Shown here piece after piece: positions 33,938 to 42,437 of a stretch of 64,000 nt of DNA. The notes beneath the pieces are model-generated. The model was not told the DNA's origin, did not search any database, and saw only the letters and a list, made by a program, of their open reading frames with translations. Location of the stretch: contig VGGR01000003.1 of assembly GCA_016868585.1 (NCBI GenBank), forward strand, positions 1 to 64,000, in the 5' to 3' direction. The stretch comes from Bacteroidota bacterium. GTDB taxonomy: Bacteria > Bacteroidota > Bacteroidia > Chitinophagales > Chitinophagaceae. Position 1 is the first letter of the stretch, and the number at the start of each line of letters is the position of its first letter. A program made the translations under genes and the position numbers.

Positions 33938-36070
33938 ATGAAAAAGATCATCACCATTAATCTGAGCGGACGTGTTCTCCAGATCGAGGAATCTGCTTAT
34001 GAACAACTGCAACAATATATTGCCAGTTTGCGCGCTTATTTCGCAAAAGAAGAAAGCCGAGAAGAGATTATTAACGACATTGAGGGCAGAGTAGCGGAAC
34101 AGTTCCATAGTTTAATTCAACAGGGGGCTCCTTGTATTACAGAACAACACTTGAGCGGTATCATTGCCGCTATGGGAAAGCCAGAAGAGTTGGCCGATGC
34201 GGAAATGACTGAATCGATAAACACTCAAGAAGAGCGTCCGTTGAACAATCAAACAAATCCCAATACTAAAACAACTAAAAGAGAATTTTTTAGAGACGCT
34301 AATAATAAAGTGTTGGGTGGCGTGGCAAGCGGTATTGCTAATTTTATCGGAATTGATCCGGCAATCATTCGCATTTTACTTGTGCTGCTTAGCTTTTCAA
34401 GTTTTGGGTTAGTATCATTGGGTTATATTCTGCTTTGGATTTTTGTTCCTGCCAAAGAACTGGACGGCTATAAGGGGCGACGATTTTATCGTAACCCCGA
34501 TGATCGTGTATTTGCGGGTGTAGCTAGTGGTATTGCTGCGTATTACAATGTAACTGCGCGTAACATTCGTCTCTTATTTCTGGCACCTTTATTGTTGCAA
34601 ATTATGTTTTCTGTGTTGGATATTTTTGATGACTCAGCGCTGGCAGAACTTTTATTCAATGTGAGCTTTGGTTCGTTGTTTGGCTTCTTGGTGATTCTGT
34701 ATATTATTCTATGGGTTATTCTCCCTACCGCAGAAACGTCCTATCAAAAAATGGAAATGCGTGGAGAAACCATCAACCTGGAGCGGATTCGTCAGTATGT
34801 AAGTGAAGGCGGTGTCAATAAAAAAATGGAAGAGTGGGGGAAAGATGTTGAGCTAACTGCCAAACAATTATCTGCACGAGTAGAAGAATTGGCAAAAGAA
34901 GCAAAGCAAAAAAGCAGCATTTCTAAACCGCTTCGTATTATCGGGTTATTTTTTAAAGTACTTTTTGTTTTCTTTTTTGGTGGTATCGCAATTGTTTTAC
35001 TGATAGCACTATTGGCTCTTTTATTTGGAGGCATTGTTTCCTGGCCGCTGCAACAGTATATATGGAGTTCAATGCAACAACAAATACTGGCTTGGGCAAC
35101 CTTTGCTTTGTTTTTATTAGTGCCTGTCATTGGTTTTATCATCTGGTTGATTCGTCGATTAATCAACACTAAAGCCGGTCACACCTATTTGAGTTGGACC
35201 TTTGGTGGACTCTGGGCCTTGGGCTGGGTTGCATTAGCATGGTTTGCTTCCAGTATCTCAAAAGATTTTGGGTATCAAGAAAAGAAAATCGAAAACATTG
35301 CAATGCCTGCCACCTTCGCTAACAAAATGGTTGTTACGGTTACGGAACCTGAATTAGAATATAGCGGAAGTTTTAGCTGGATAGACGGAGATCCATCTGG
35401 CTGGGATTTAACACCCGACACCTTAAAGCTCTCTAATATTTTGATTAAAGTGGAGCCCAGTCGTGATTCTACTTACCAGTTGCAATTGATTCGTATGGCA
35501 AATGGTAAGGACGAACAAGAAGCTGGTAAGCGGGCGGAGTTAATCAATTATCACATCACTACAAATGCTGTAGGTGGACAACAATCATTTGTGGAGAAAA
35601 ATAAAATAGGGGATACTATTACATATTTGATAAAAAATCTTTCTTATACACTGGTTGATTTGGGTAATGGCTATTCTATACCTGCCTCTTCCAAATACAG
35701 AGGCCAACAGGTGCGTATAATTATTCGAGTTCCTGTGGGGGCCACTATTAACTTTGATGAATCTGTTCGTTCTAAACTTTCCTCTTTCGAGGTAAAAATC
35801 AGGCAGCACACCGATAGTAAATATGACCGATTCGATTGGACAGAGCATCATTTCAGGTATCGCTCCAACATTGATTATATCATGGGTGCAGATGGAGAAC
35901 TCAAGGTAGCGGATGGGTCAGATCCAGAAGCAGAATCTATGAATATGGAATTGGAGCCCCCTTCGCCACCAACTCCGGATACACAAAAGAAAGTCATGTT
36001 ATTACCTCCCAGTAAGATTTATCCTGTTCGAGTACTTGGCCCCTCCCCATTAAGACTTCTTTTGGGGTAG
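33938..36070 (+). CDS. PspC-domain membrane protein (two PspC domains)
   Basis: A 710-residue envelope-stress-type membrane protein. An N-terminal soluble segment (1-100; [18 protein letters not shown]) is followed by two PspC domains: [20 protein letters not shown] with a membrane helix (about 110-170) and [20 protein letters not shown] with helices (about 180-260). After a coiled-coil-like stretch (about 295-325) come two or three more membrane segments (about 335-440) and a large C-terminal domain outside the membrane, beta-rich at about 460-660, related to DUF2154/LiaF-like adhesin folds. PspC proteins respond to membrane damage. The gene follows the padR regulator in one operon. Confidence 0.88.
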   Translation: MKKIITINLSGRVLQIEESAYEQLQQYIASLRAYFAKEESREEIINDIEGRVAEQFHSLIQQGAPCITEQHLSGIIAAMGKPEELADAEMTESINTQEERPLNNQTNPNTKTTKREFFRDANNKVLGGVASGIANFIGIDPAIIRILLVLLSFSSFGLVSLGYILLWIFVPAKELDGYKGRRFYRNPDDRVFAGVASGIAAYYNVTARNIRLLFLAPLLLQIMFSVLDIFDDSALAELLFNVSFGSLFGFLVILYIILWVILPTAETSYQKMEMRGETINLERIRQYVSEGGVNKKMEEWGKDVELTAKQLSARVEELAKEAKQKSSISKPLRIIGLFFKVLFVFFFGGIAIVLLIALLALLFGGIVSWPLQQYIWSSMQQQILAWATFALFLLVPVIGFIIWLIRRLINTKAGHTYLSWTFGGLWALGWVALAWFASSISKDFGYQEKKIENIAMPATFANKMVVTVTEPELEYSGSFSWIDGDPSGWDLTPDTLKLSNILIKVEPSRDSTYQLQLIRMANGKDEQEAGKRAELINYHITTNAVGGQQSFVEKNKIGDTITYLIKNLSYTLVDLGNGYSIPASSKYRGQQVRIIIRVPVGATINFDESVRSKLSSFEVKIRQHTDSKYDRFDWTEHHFRYRSNIDYIMGADGELKVADGSDPEAESMNMELEPPSPPTPDTQKKVMLLPPSKIYPVRVLGPSPLRLLLG

Positions 36071-36071
36071 A

Positions 36072-36127
36072 CTGACAGACGCTTTGACTTACATTTGTGT
36101 TCTTAAAAAAAGACAAATGTCTGTCAG
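36072..36127. repeat. Nine-bp inverted repeat flanking the gcvT promoter and start codon
   Basis: CTGACAGAC (36072-36080) and GTCTGTCAG (36119-36127) are perfect inverted copies 38 bases apart. The left copy is just upstream of the -7 box (36090-36097); the right one overlaps the gcvT ATG at 36117 and belongs also to a smaller palindrome, AGACA/TGTCT. The left arm lies before the transcription start, so it would act in DNA as paired operator sites rather than as an RNA hairpin. Confidence 0.45.
36090..36097 (+). promoter_or_regulatory. -7 box of gcvT
   Basis: TACATTTG fits TAnnTTTG and ends 19 bases before the ATG at 36117, which excludes the alternative upstream start at 36084. Confidence 0.6.
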
Positions 36128-37208
36128 GAATACTCCTTTCTTTCAAAAACACCAGGAATTAGGCGCCAAGATGGCCCCCTTTGCTGGTTATCACATGCCT
36201 ATATCCTATTCTGGGATTAATGACGAACATCAAGCTGTAAGAAAAAATGCAGGCGTATTCGATGTGAGCCACATGGGTGAGTTTATCTTAAAAGGACCAG
36301 CGGCGCTTGATTTAATACAACGTGTTACCAGTAACGATGCTTCAAAGTTGATCAAGGGCAAAGCACAATACAGTTGTTTTCCCAACGACAAGGGAGGTAT
36401 TGTGGATGATCTGTTGGTGTACTGTTTAGAGGAAAACAGCGCCTATATGTTGGTGGTAAATGCTTCCAATATTGAAAAGGATTGGAACTGGATTCAGCAA
36501 TTCAATTCAACGGGGGTGGAAATGCATAATATTTCTGAAAAAACCTGCTTGTTAGCGGTACAGGGGCCAAATGCAACACGCATCTTACAGCCGTTAACTG
36601 AAATGGATTTGTTGAATCTTGCGTATTACACATTTGTAAAAGGAACGTTTGCAGGTGTTGAAAATGTATTAATCAGCGCTACCGGATATACGGGAGCGGG
36701 GGGTGTAGAGATTTATTTTGAAAACAAAAACGGGCATGCTGAAAAAATTTGGAATGCCATTTTTGAAGTTGGGACACCACAAGGACTCAAACCAATTGGA
36801 TTGGGGGCACGTGATACCCTTCGATTAGAGATGGGATTCTGTCTGTATGGGAATGACATTGATGACACCACATCGCCACTGGAGGCCGGGCTGGGTTGGG
36901 TTGTTAAATTTTCAAAGCCCTTCACCAACACCACTGCACTGGCTGCACAAAAAGCTGCGGGTCTGCAGCGGAAATTGGTGGGTTTTGAAATGATTGATAA
37001 AGGAATTCCACGCCATGGGTATGAAATAAAAAATCAAGAAGGGCAGCTTATTGGAGTAGTCACTTCTGGAACACAATCGCCAAGTTTAAGCAAAGCAATC
37101 GGAATGGGGTATGTACAAGTGGGTTATTCTACACTTGGTACCATTGTCTATATACAGGTTCGTGATAAACAATTAAAAGCAAAAATTGTCAAAGTACCTT
37201 TTATTTGA
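36117..37208 (+). CDS. gcvT: Glycine cleavage system T protein (aminomethyltransferase)
   Basis: GcvT releases ammonia from the aminomethyl-lipoyl H protein and passes the methylene group to tetrahydrofolate. The 363-residue protein starts MSVRNTPFF, then [31 protein letters not shown] (about 53-63) and [12 protein letters not shown] (about 189-200), with [19 protein letters not shown] and the C-terminal domain ending [11 protein letters not shown]. Asp and Arg of ARDTLRLE are the folate-contact region. Length matches the family. gcvH and gcvP are not nearby. The SRPBCC gene follows immediately. Confidence 0.95.
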   Translation: MSVRNTPFFQKHQELGAKMAPFAGYHMPISYSGINDEHQAVRKNAGVFDVSHMGEFILKGPAALDLIQRVTSNDASKLIKGKAQYSCFPNDKGGIVDDLLVYCLEENSAYMLVVNASNIEKDWNWIQQFNSTGVEMHNISEKTCLLAVQGPNATRILQPLTEMDLLNLAYYTFVKGTFAGVENVLISATGYTGAGGVEIYFENKNGHAEKIWNAIFEVGTPQGLKPIGLGARDTLRLEMGFCLYGNDIDDTTSPLEAGLGWVVKFSKPFTNTTALAAQKAAGLQRKLVGFEMIDKGIPRHGYEIKNQEGQLIGVVTSGTQSPSLSKAIGMGYVQVGYSTLGTIVYIQVRDKQLKAKIVKVPFI

Positions 37209-37210
37209 GT

Positions 37211-37687
37211 ATGCCTACAATTCATCTGACTACGTTTATTGCGGCACCGGCCGATATTGTATTTGATCTTAGCAGACATGTGAGTGTGCACAAAGAAGCT
37301 AATGTGGTATACAAGACAGAGGCAGTTGCAGGTACGCGGTTTGGTTTTTTGGAAAAGGGCGAAACAATTACTTGGAAATCCTTTCACCTTTTTAAAGAGC
37401 GTTTGCAACGTGTCAAAATTGTAGAAATGATCAAGCCTGAAATGTATGTAGAGGTCCAATTGCAGGGGGACTTGACCATGTTCAGACACGAGCATCACTT
37501 TAAACCTATTGATAATGGCATGCTGATGATAGACCTGCTCACCTATGATTTTCCTTATGGTCAATTGGGGCGATTATTTAATGCCGTTTATTTTCATCAG
37601 TATATGGAAAAGTATCTCCAACAAAAAATTGGGCTGATAAAAAACTATGCTGAAACAGATCGTTGGAAAAAACTCCTGCTGCGATAA
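37211..37687 (+). CDS. SRPBCC (START-like) family protein
   Basis: This 158-residue cytoplasmic protein has the helix-grip ligand-binding fold: HLTTFIAAPADIVFDLSRHV at the N-terminus, central strands (GETITWKSFHLFK, MYVEVQLQGDL, FRHEHHFKP) and a long C-terminal helix (FHQYMEKYLQQKIGLIKNY). Such proteins bind hydrophobic ligands; some are annotated as cell-division inhibitors without proof. ATG at 37211 is 2 bases after the gcvT stop; a TTG at 37205 overlaps gcvT. Translation is probably coupled. Confidence 0.75.
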   Translation: MPTIHLTTFIAAPADIVFDLSRHVSVHKEANVVYKTEAVAGTRFGFLEKGETITWKSFHLFKERLQRVKIVEMIKPEMYVEVQLQGDLTMFRHEHHFKPIDNGMLMIDLLTYDFPYGQLGRLFNAVYFHQYMEKYLQQKIGLIKNYAETDRWKKLLLR

Positions 37688-37728
37688 AAACACTTTTTAT
37701 CAACTGCTGTCGATTGTAGAATTAATTC

Positions 37729-37736
37729 TAAATTTG
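37729..37736 (+). promoter_or_regulatory. -7 box of comB
   Basis: TAAATTTG, an exact match, ends 16 bases before the ATG at 37753. Confidence 0.55.
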
Positions 37737-37752
37737 CGCACGCCAATCAAAC

Positions 37753-38481
37753 ATGTCTACTAAGCCAGTACTTTATACCTCCCTCTCGCCCGCCCTCCTG
37801 CATCTTTACAACTTAAGTAACTGCGTGGTTGTAATCATCGATGTGTTTCGGGCAACCTCAACAATTGTCGCTGCGCTGCATAATGGGGCTCGGGCGGTAA
37901 TTCCTGTAGATTCCGTTCCCAAAGCAATTGAAATGGGGAAAAAAATCGATGGAATTGTAGCGGGTGAACGCGATGGTTTGATTGCTGAAGGTTTGCAACA
38001 CGGAAATTCGCCATTGGAGTATTCACGAAGTTTTATAGAAAACCGTAATTTGGTTTTAACCACCACCAACGGCACACGTCTGCTTCAAATGGCTTTAGAC
38101 AGGAATGCATCTACAATTATCGCTGGAAGTTTCCCCAACCTGTCTGCTGTTTGTTCTTTTTTGATCAACGAAGGAAAAAACGTGGTATTGGGCTGTGCGG
38201 GTTGGGAAGACCGATTTAATTTAGAGGATACTCTTTTTGCCGGAGCTGTAATTAATCAGGTTCAGGAACATTTTTCCATTCATTGTGATAGTTCGTTGAT
38301 GGCCACAACGCTCTACCAAAAGTATGCCAAAGATTTATTAGGTTTTGCCCCTCAGCTAACGCATTATCATCGCTTGGTGAAACGTATTGGGCTGATCAAG
38401 GACATTGAATTTTGCCTGACTCCGGACGTAGCTAACGTGTTGCCTGTTTATCAGGACGGGAAGCTAATTGTAAAAAAATAA
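37753..38481 (+). CDS. comB: ComB-family 2-phosphosulfolactate phosphatase
   Basis: This 242-residue Mg-dependent phosphatase-fold protein has the family hallmark VVVIIDVFRATSTIVAAL (about 25-42), then AGERDGLIAEGLQHGNSPLE, LTTTNGTRLLQMA and GCAGWEDRFNLEDTLFAGAV. In archaeal coenzyme M synthesis ComB dephosphorylates phosphosulfolactate. In bacteria the family occurs widely without coenzyme M, and the physiological substrate, perhaps in sulfolactate or sulfonate metabolism, is uncertain. No comA or comC homologue lies nearby, so the symbol marks family, not proven pathway. Confidence 0.85.
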   Translation: MSTKPVLYTSLSPALLHLYNLSNCVVVIIDVFRATSTIVAALHNGARAVIPVDSVPKAIEMGKKIDGIVAGERDGLIAEGLQHGNSPLEYSRSFIENRNLVLTTTNGTRLLQMALDRNASTIIAGSFPNLSAVCSFLINEGKNVVLGCAGWEDRFNLEDTLFAGAVINQVQEHFSIHCDSSLMATTLYQKYAKDLLGFAPQLTHYHRLVKRIGLIKDIEFCLTPDVANVLPVYQDGKLIVKK

Positions 38482-38577
38482 ATCTGGCAAGATAGGTATT
38501 TTTTAGCGTACGAAATCAGTTTGTACCCAAACCCTCTCTTTATTTTTTTCCACACAGAAAATTGATTCTTATTGCTT

Positions 38578-38608
38578 TAGATTTGTAGGTTCCCCCTTGC
38601 ACAAGGGG
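38578..38608 (+). promoter_or_regulatory. -7 box and leader hairpin of the SNF2 helicase gene
   Basis: TAGATTTG (38578-38585) fits TAnnTTTG. Between it and the start codon lies CCCCTTG-CA-CAAGGGG (38593-38608), a perfect 7-bp stem. Its 3-prime arm CAAGGGG is 4 bases before the TTG start and is the only purine-rich ribosome-binding candidate, so the hairpin could mask initiation. Confidence 0.5.
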
Positions 38609-38612
38609 CACG

Positions 38613-41600
38613 TTGATAATTGTGGCACTACCCCATCTCGTAAAATATATTTATACGCATGGCACGGATGAAGTGATTCGTCGTGGGAAAAAAATACATG
38701 CTATTGGTTTTGTCGAGCTTGTTGAACATGATCAGCTGTTTGGTACAGCTACTTTTCGAGTGCCCGATGATAGTTATAATACCTATTATAAAGTTTATAT
38801 ATATCACTTTAAAGAGCCGGGTGCCACAACCTTGCGTTGCACTTGTCCGTACAATCTGGGAGATATTTGCAGACACGAAACAGCCGCCTTGCTTCAGTTA
38901 CAAGAATTACTGGATCGTGGCCAGCTGCAAACAGGACAAATTCTATATGATCAACGACATACGGTGGTTAAAATGAAAACTATTGATTTAAAAAATATTC
39001 GATTACTCTGTGGTCCGCAAATATTATCACAAGCCGAAACGTACTTACGTACAAAAAAAGCGACCATTGTTTATGCAGAAAACGAAACAGTAAAAGCCAA
39101 CGTTTCTTTAGAAGACGAGGAGTATGAAGTATTGATTCGGAAAAATGAGGAACGAAATTTTGATACCAGCTGTGATTATGAGGATACCTTGCACCCAATT
39201 TGTTTACCCAAGGTGATTGTACTGCTCCAATTATTACATACACATGGTGCAAATTATTTTGACAGTATTCGAAACTGGGACAAAGAAAAAAATATGTTGT
39301 TGGAAGCCTATGGCTACTCATTAAAGGACGATCTGGCGGGTAAGTTTGAATTTACCTATAAGGATAGCAAACCTTTTTTGCGGGTGTTGGATGCTGAGAT
39401 AAAACGAGTGGCTTCTCCCGTTTCAACACCAAAACCCGTTCTTTTCCCTACAAAACCATTGCTCAAAGAGGAAGAGGTAGTCGTAATCCCAGTTTCTGAG
39501 TGGACTCAACGCATTGGGGTGGTAATGAATTTTAATAAAAAAGAATTTCCACGATTTTCAATTGACGTAATAATGGGTGAACCAACCCAAGACAACGATG
39601 GATTTGCGGGGCGTGTGGAAAAACTGGATGTATCACGATTTGTAGATGTTTATGATATCAGTGAGTCCGATCGTGAATTACTGCAGGCCGTACGAAAAAT
39701 ACAGGATGCAGAAATAAAAAAGTACCTCAGCCGCAATTCTCCGTTTTCGGGCATATGGGACAATATTATTCATCAGGAGGGGGATGATCTACCTGACGAA
39801 ACAAAAGAGTTAATTACCGAGTACCTGCTTCCCAAATTGCATCGCTTATTCCGTGAGTTAGCCGCTTCTCCTTTTGTTTTTCGACTTGGTATGGGCAAAG
39901 CATTTAAAACAGCCAACCTGGAGCCGCTTGAATTGAGTGCAGAACATTTAACGCCTCAATTTCTGATCAAAAAAAACGCACATTACGCCGTTCACGCACA
40001 GATAAAAGTTGGCGCACTGGAATTCAGTTTGAAGGACAATGAATGTTCTTCGCCACTTTTATTTGAACAAAACGGGGTTTGCTACTGCTGGAAAACAAAA
40101 GAGATTATTCAGCTGAATGAAACTTTTTTACCAGATAGCAGAATCAATTATCCCATAGCGGACTGGGCACAAACCATGCAGCAAGTTGTTTTGCCGCTTT
40201 CGCGTACCTATACTATTCGATTTGATAAAGCGCTCACTAAAGAAATTCGAGGTGTTAATCCCGAAGCAAAAATTCAACTTACAGAAAAAGGAGATTATCT
40301 GATATTCAAACCTAGTTTTGTTTATGAGGGATTTGAGGCAGGGGCTACGGATGGGGACCAGGTATTGATCCCGCAGGCAGACGGGGTAATGGTTGTACAT
40401 AGAAATCGTGACAAAGAAGAATTGTTCTTACAAAGACTGGCTTCTTTGCACTCCGGATTTGTATATAACGCAGAAGACGGGGCCTATGCTTTAAAAGGAA
40501 TCGATGTGTTACGCAATAACTGGTTCTTTCTTTTCATTGACGCGATGAAAGAATCCAAGACCCCGGTATTTGGATTTGAAAATCTGCAGCACTATCGTTT
40601 TAATACGGCCAAACCCCAAACACAAATATTTATCAGCAGTCATACCGACTGGTTTGGCGCTAAGGTGAATATTGCTTTTGGTAATCAGCAAATAACCGTG
40701 GCCGATGTAAAAAAAGCAATAGCCAACAATCAACAATTTGTGCAATTAAGCGATGGCACATTGGGTATTTTACCTGAGGATTGGCTGAAAAAGTATGCCT
40801 TGTTATTTAGAGTAGGTGAAGGGAAGACGGATACATTAAAACTTTCCCGTTATCATTTGGGGGTGATAGATGAATTATATGCGAACCGAAATCAGCAGGA
40901 ACTGGAATTACAACTTGAGGAAAAATATGAACAGCTTCGACAGGTTGATCAAATAAAAAAAATTGAACCGCCCAAGTCCTTGCAACCGATATTGCGTCCC
41001 TATCAACTATCCGGCTATCAATGGCTAAATTATCTTAAAGAGGTTAGTTGGGGCGGAATCCTTGCAGATGATATGGGATTGGGGAAAACAGTTCAAGCAC
41101 TGTCTTATCTGGAATATTTCAAAAGCCAGGAGGGGGAACTCCGTGCATTGGTAATTTGCCCGACCACGCTGATCTATAATTGGGAAAATGAAATAAAAAA
41201 GTTCACCCCCTCTTTGCGACATCGTATTCATCATGGGCCGCAACGCATACGTAATAAGGAAGCGTTTGAACAATTTGATATCATCATTACCACCTATGGT
41301 ACTTTACGTGGCGATATTAAAATATTGAGTACATTCAAATTTGATTATGTGGTGTTGGACGAATCGCAAGCCATTAAAAATCCCACGAGTAAGGTTACGC
41401 GCGCTGCACAATTATTACAAGCACAACATCGCCTATGTATGAGCGGAACCCCGCTACAGAATAACACCTTTGACATTTATGCGCAAATGAACTTCCTAAA
41501 TCCAGGAATGCTTGGATCGATAGAGTTTTTCCGCAACGAATTTGCTATTCCCATTGATAAACTGGGGGAACCAGACAGAAAGGAACATCTTCGGAAGCTC

Positions 41601-42380
41601 CTTTACCCGTTTATTTTAAGAAGAACCAAGGAGCAAGTAGCCAAGGACTTGCCTGAGAAACAAGAAATGGTTTTATTCTGCGAGATGGAACAGAAACAAA
41701 GAGATATCTACGATGCATATCGTAATGATTATAGAAATCAGATATTGGGATCAATTGAAACAAAGGGTGTACAAAAATCACAACTTACTATTTTACAGGG
41801 GCTGATGAAACTTAGACAAATATGTGATTCTCCGGCTATTCTTAATGAAAAGGAAAAATACCCAAATTACTCTATTAAACTAGACGAGTTGGCCCGTCAA
41901 CTGGTTGAAGAAATCAGCAATCACAAGGCATTGATTTTTTCACAGTTCCTGGGCATGTTAGCCTTGATCAGAACTAAACTGGAGGAGTTAGGGATCCCTT
42001 ATGTGTATTTTGACGGGAGTACTACTGCCCCAGAGAGAGAGAAAGCCGTGCAGCGGTTTCAACAACAGGAAAACATACGAATATTTCTTATTTCTCTCAA
42101 GGCAGGCGGGGTGGGTTTAAACCTCACTGCTGCTGATTATGTCTATATCATGGATCCTTGGTGGAATCCTGCTGTAGAGCAACAAGCAATTGACAGGACG
42201 CATCGAATCGGGCAGACTAAAAATATTTTTGCCTATCGAATGATCTGCAAGGATAGTATTGAAGACAAGATTCTTCAGTTGCAAGACCGAAAACGCACAC
42301 TTGCAAAAGATATCATTACGGACGAGGCAGGCTTTGTTAAGAGCTTATCCCGCGAAGATGTGGAATATCTTTTTAGTTAA
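38613..42380 (+). CDS. SWIM-domain SNF2-family helicase/ATPase
   Basis: A 1255-residue DNA-dependent ATPase of the Swi2/Snf2 superfamily. A SWIM zinc domain is near the N-terminus (RCTCPYNLGDICRHETAALL, about 76-95; C-x-C...C-x-H). A long middle region of about 650 residues is not recognised. The motor is in the last 470 residues: ILADDMGLGKTVQ (motif I), VVLDESQAIKN (II, DESQ), MSGTPLQNN (III), then ALIFSQFLGML, SLKAGGVGLNL and DRTHRIGQTK (V-VI). Such proteins translocate on duplex DNA and remodel protein-DNA or RNA polymerase complexes. The start is TTG at 38613 or GTG at 38622; there is no ATG. Confidence 0.9.
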   Translation: MIIVALPHLVKYIYTHGTDEVIRRGKKIHAIGFVELVEHDQLFGTATFRVPDDSYNTYYKVYIYHFKEPGATTLRCTCPYNLGDICRHETAALLQLQELLDRGQLQTGQILYDQRHTVVKMKTIDLKNIRLLCGPQILSQAETYLRTKKATIVYAENETVKANVSLEDEEYEVLIRKNEERNFDTSCDYEDTLHPICLPKVIVLLQLLHTHGANYFDSIRNWDKEKNMLLEAYGYSLKDDLAGKFEFTYKDSKPFLRVLDAEIKRVASPVSTPKPVLFPTKPLLKEEEVVVIPVSEWTQRIGVVMNFNKKEFPRFSIDVIMGEPTQDNDGFAGRVEKLDVSRFVDVYDISESDRELLQAVRKIQDAEIKKYLSRNSPFSGIWDNIIHQEGDDLPDETKELITEYLLPKLHRLFRELAASPFVFRLGMGKAFKTANLEPLELSAEHLTPQFLIKKNAHYAVHAQIKVGALEFSLKDNECSSPLLFEQNGVCYCWKTKEIIQLNETFLPDSRINYPIADWAQTMQQVVLPLSRTYTIRFDKALTKEIRGVNPEAKIQLTEKGDYLIFKPSFVYEGFEAGATDGDQVLIPQADGVMVVHRNRDKEELFLQRLASLHSGFVYNAEDGAYALKGIDVLRNNWFFLFIDAMKESKTPVFGFENLQHYRFNTAKPQTQIFISSHTDWFGAKVNIAFGNQQITVADVKKAIANNQQFVQLSDGTLGILPEDWLKKYALLFRVGEGKTDTLKLSRYHLGVIDELYANRNQQELELQLEEKYEQLRQVDQIKKIEPPKSLQPILRPYQLSGYQWLNYLKEVSWGGILADDMGLGKTVQALSYLEYFKSQEGELRALVICPTTLIYNWENEIKKFTPSLRHRIHHGPQRIRNKEAFEQFDIIITTYGTLRGDIKILSTFKFDYVVLDESQAIKNPTSKVTRAAQLLQAQHRLCMSGTPLQNNTFDIYAQMNFLNPGMLGSIEFFRNEFAIPIDKLGEPDRKEHLRKLLYPFILRRTKEQVAKDLPEKQEMVLFCEMEQKQRDIYDAYRNDYRNQILGSIETKGVQKSQLTILQGLMKLRQICDSPAILNEKEKYPNYSIKLDELARQLVEEISNHKALIFSQFLGMLALIRTKLEELGIPYVYFDGSTTAPEREKAVQRFQQQENIRIFLISLKAGGVGLNLTAADYVYIMDPWWNPAVEQQAIDRTHRIGQTKNIFAYRMICKDSIEDKILQLQDRKRTLAKDIITDEAGFVKSLSREDVEYLFS

Positions 42381-42411
42381 GTTTTAACAAGTTTCCCCTT
42401 CCCTTTACGTT

Positions 42412-42419
42412 TAATTTTG
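42412..42419 (+). promoter_or_regulatory. -7 box of the outer-membrane barrel gene
   Basis: TAATTTTG, an exact TAnnTTTG match, ends 18 bases before the ATG at 42438. Confidence 0.55.
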
Positions 42420-42437
42420 CGGCCTTAAAATTTGTTT

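Noticed and set aside
38546-38554. DnaA-box match TTTTCCACA before the SNF2 gene
   Set aside because: It is isolated in an AT-rich gap with no AT-rich unwinding block or second box nearby; it shows that single matches occur by chance.
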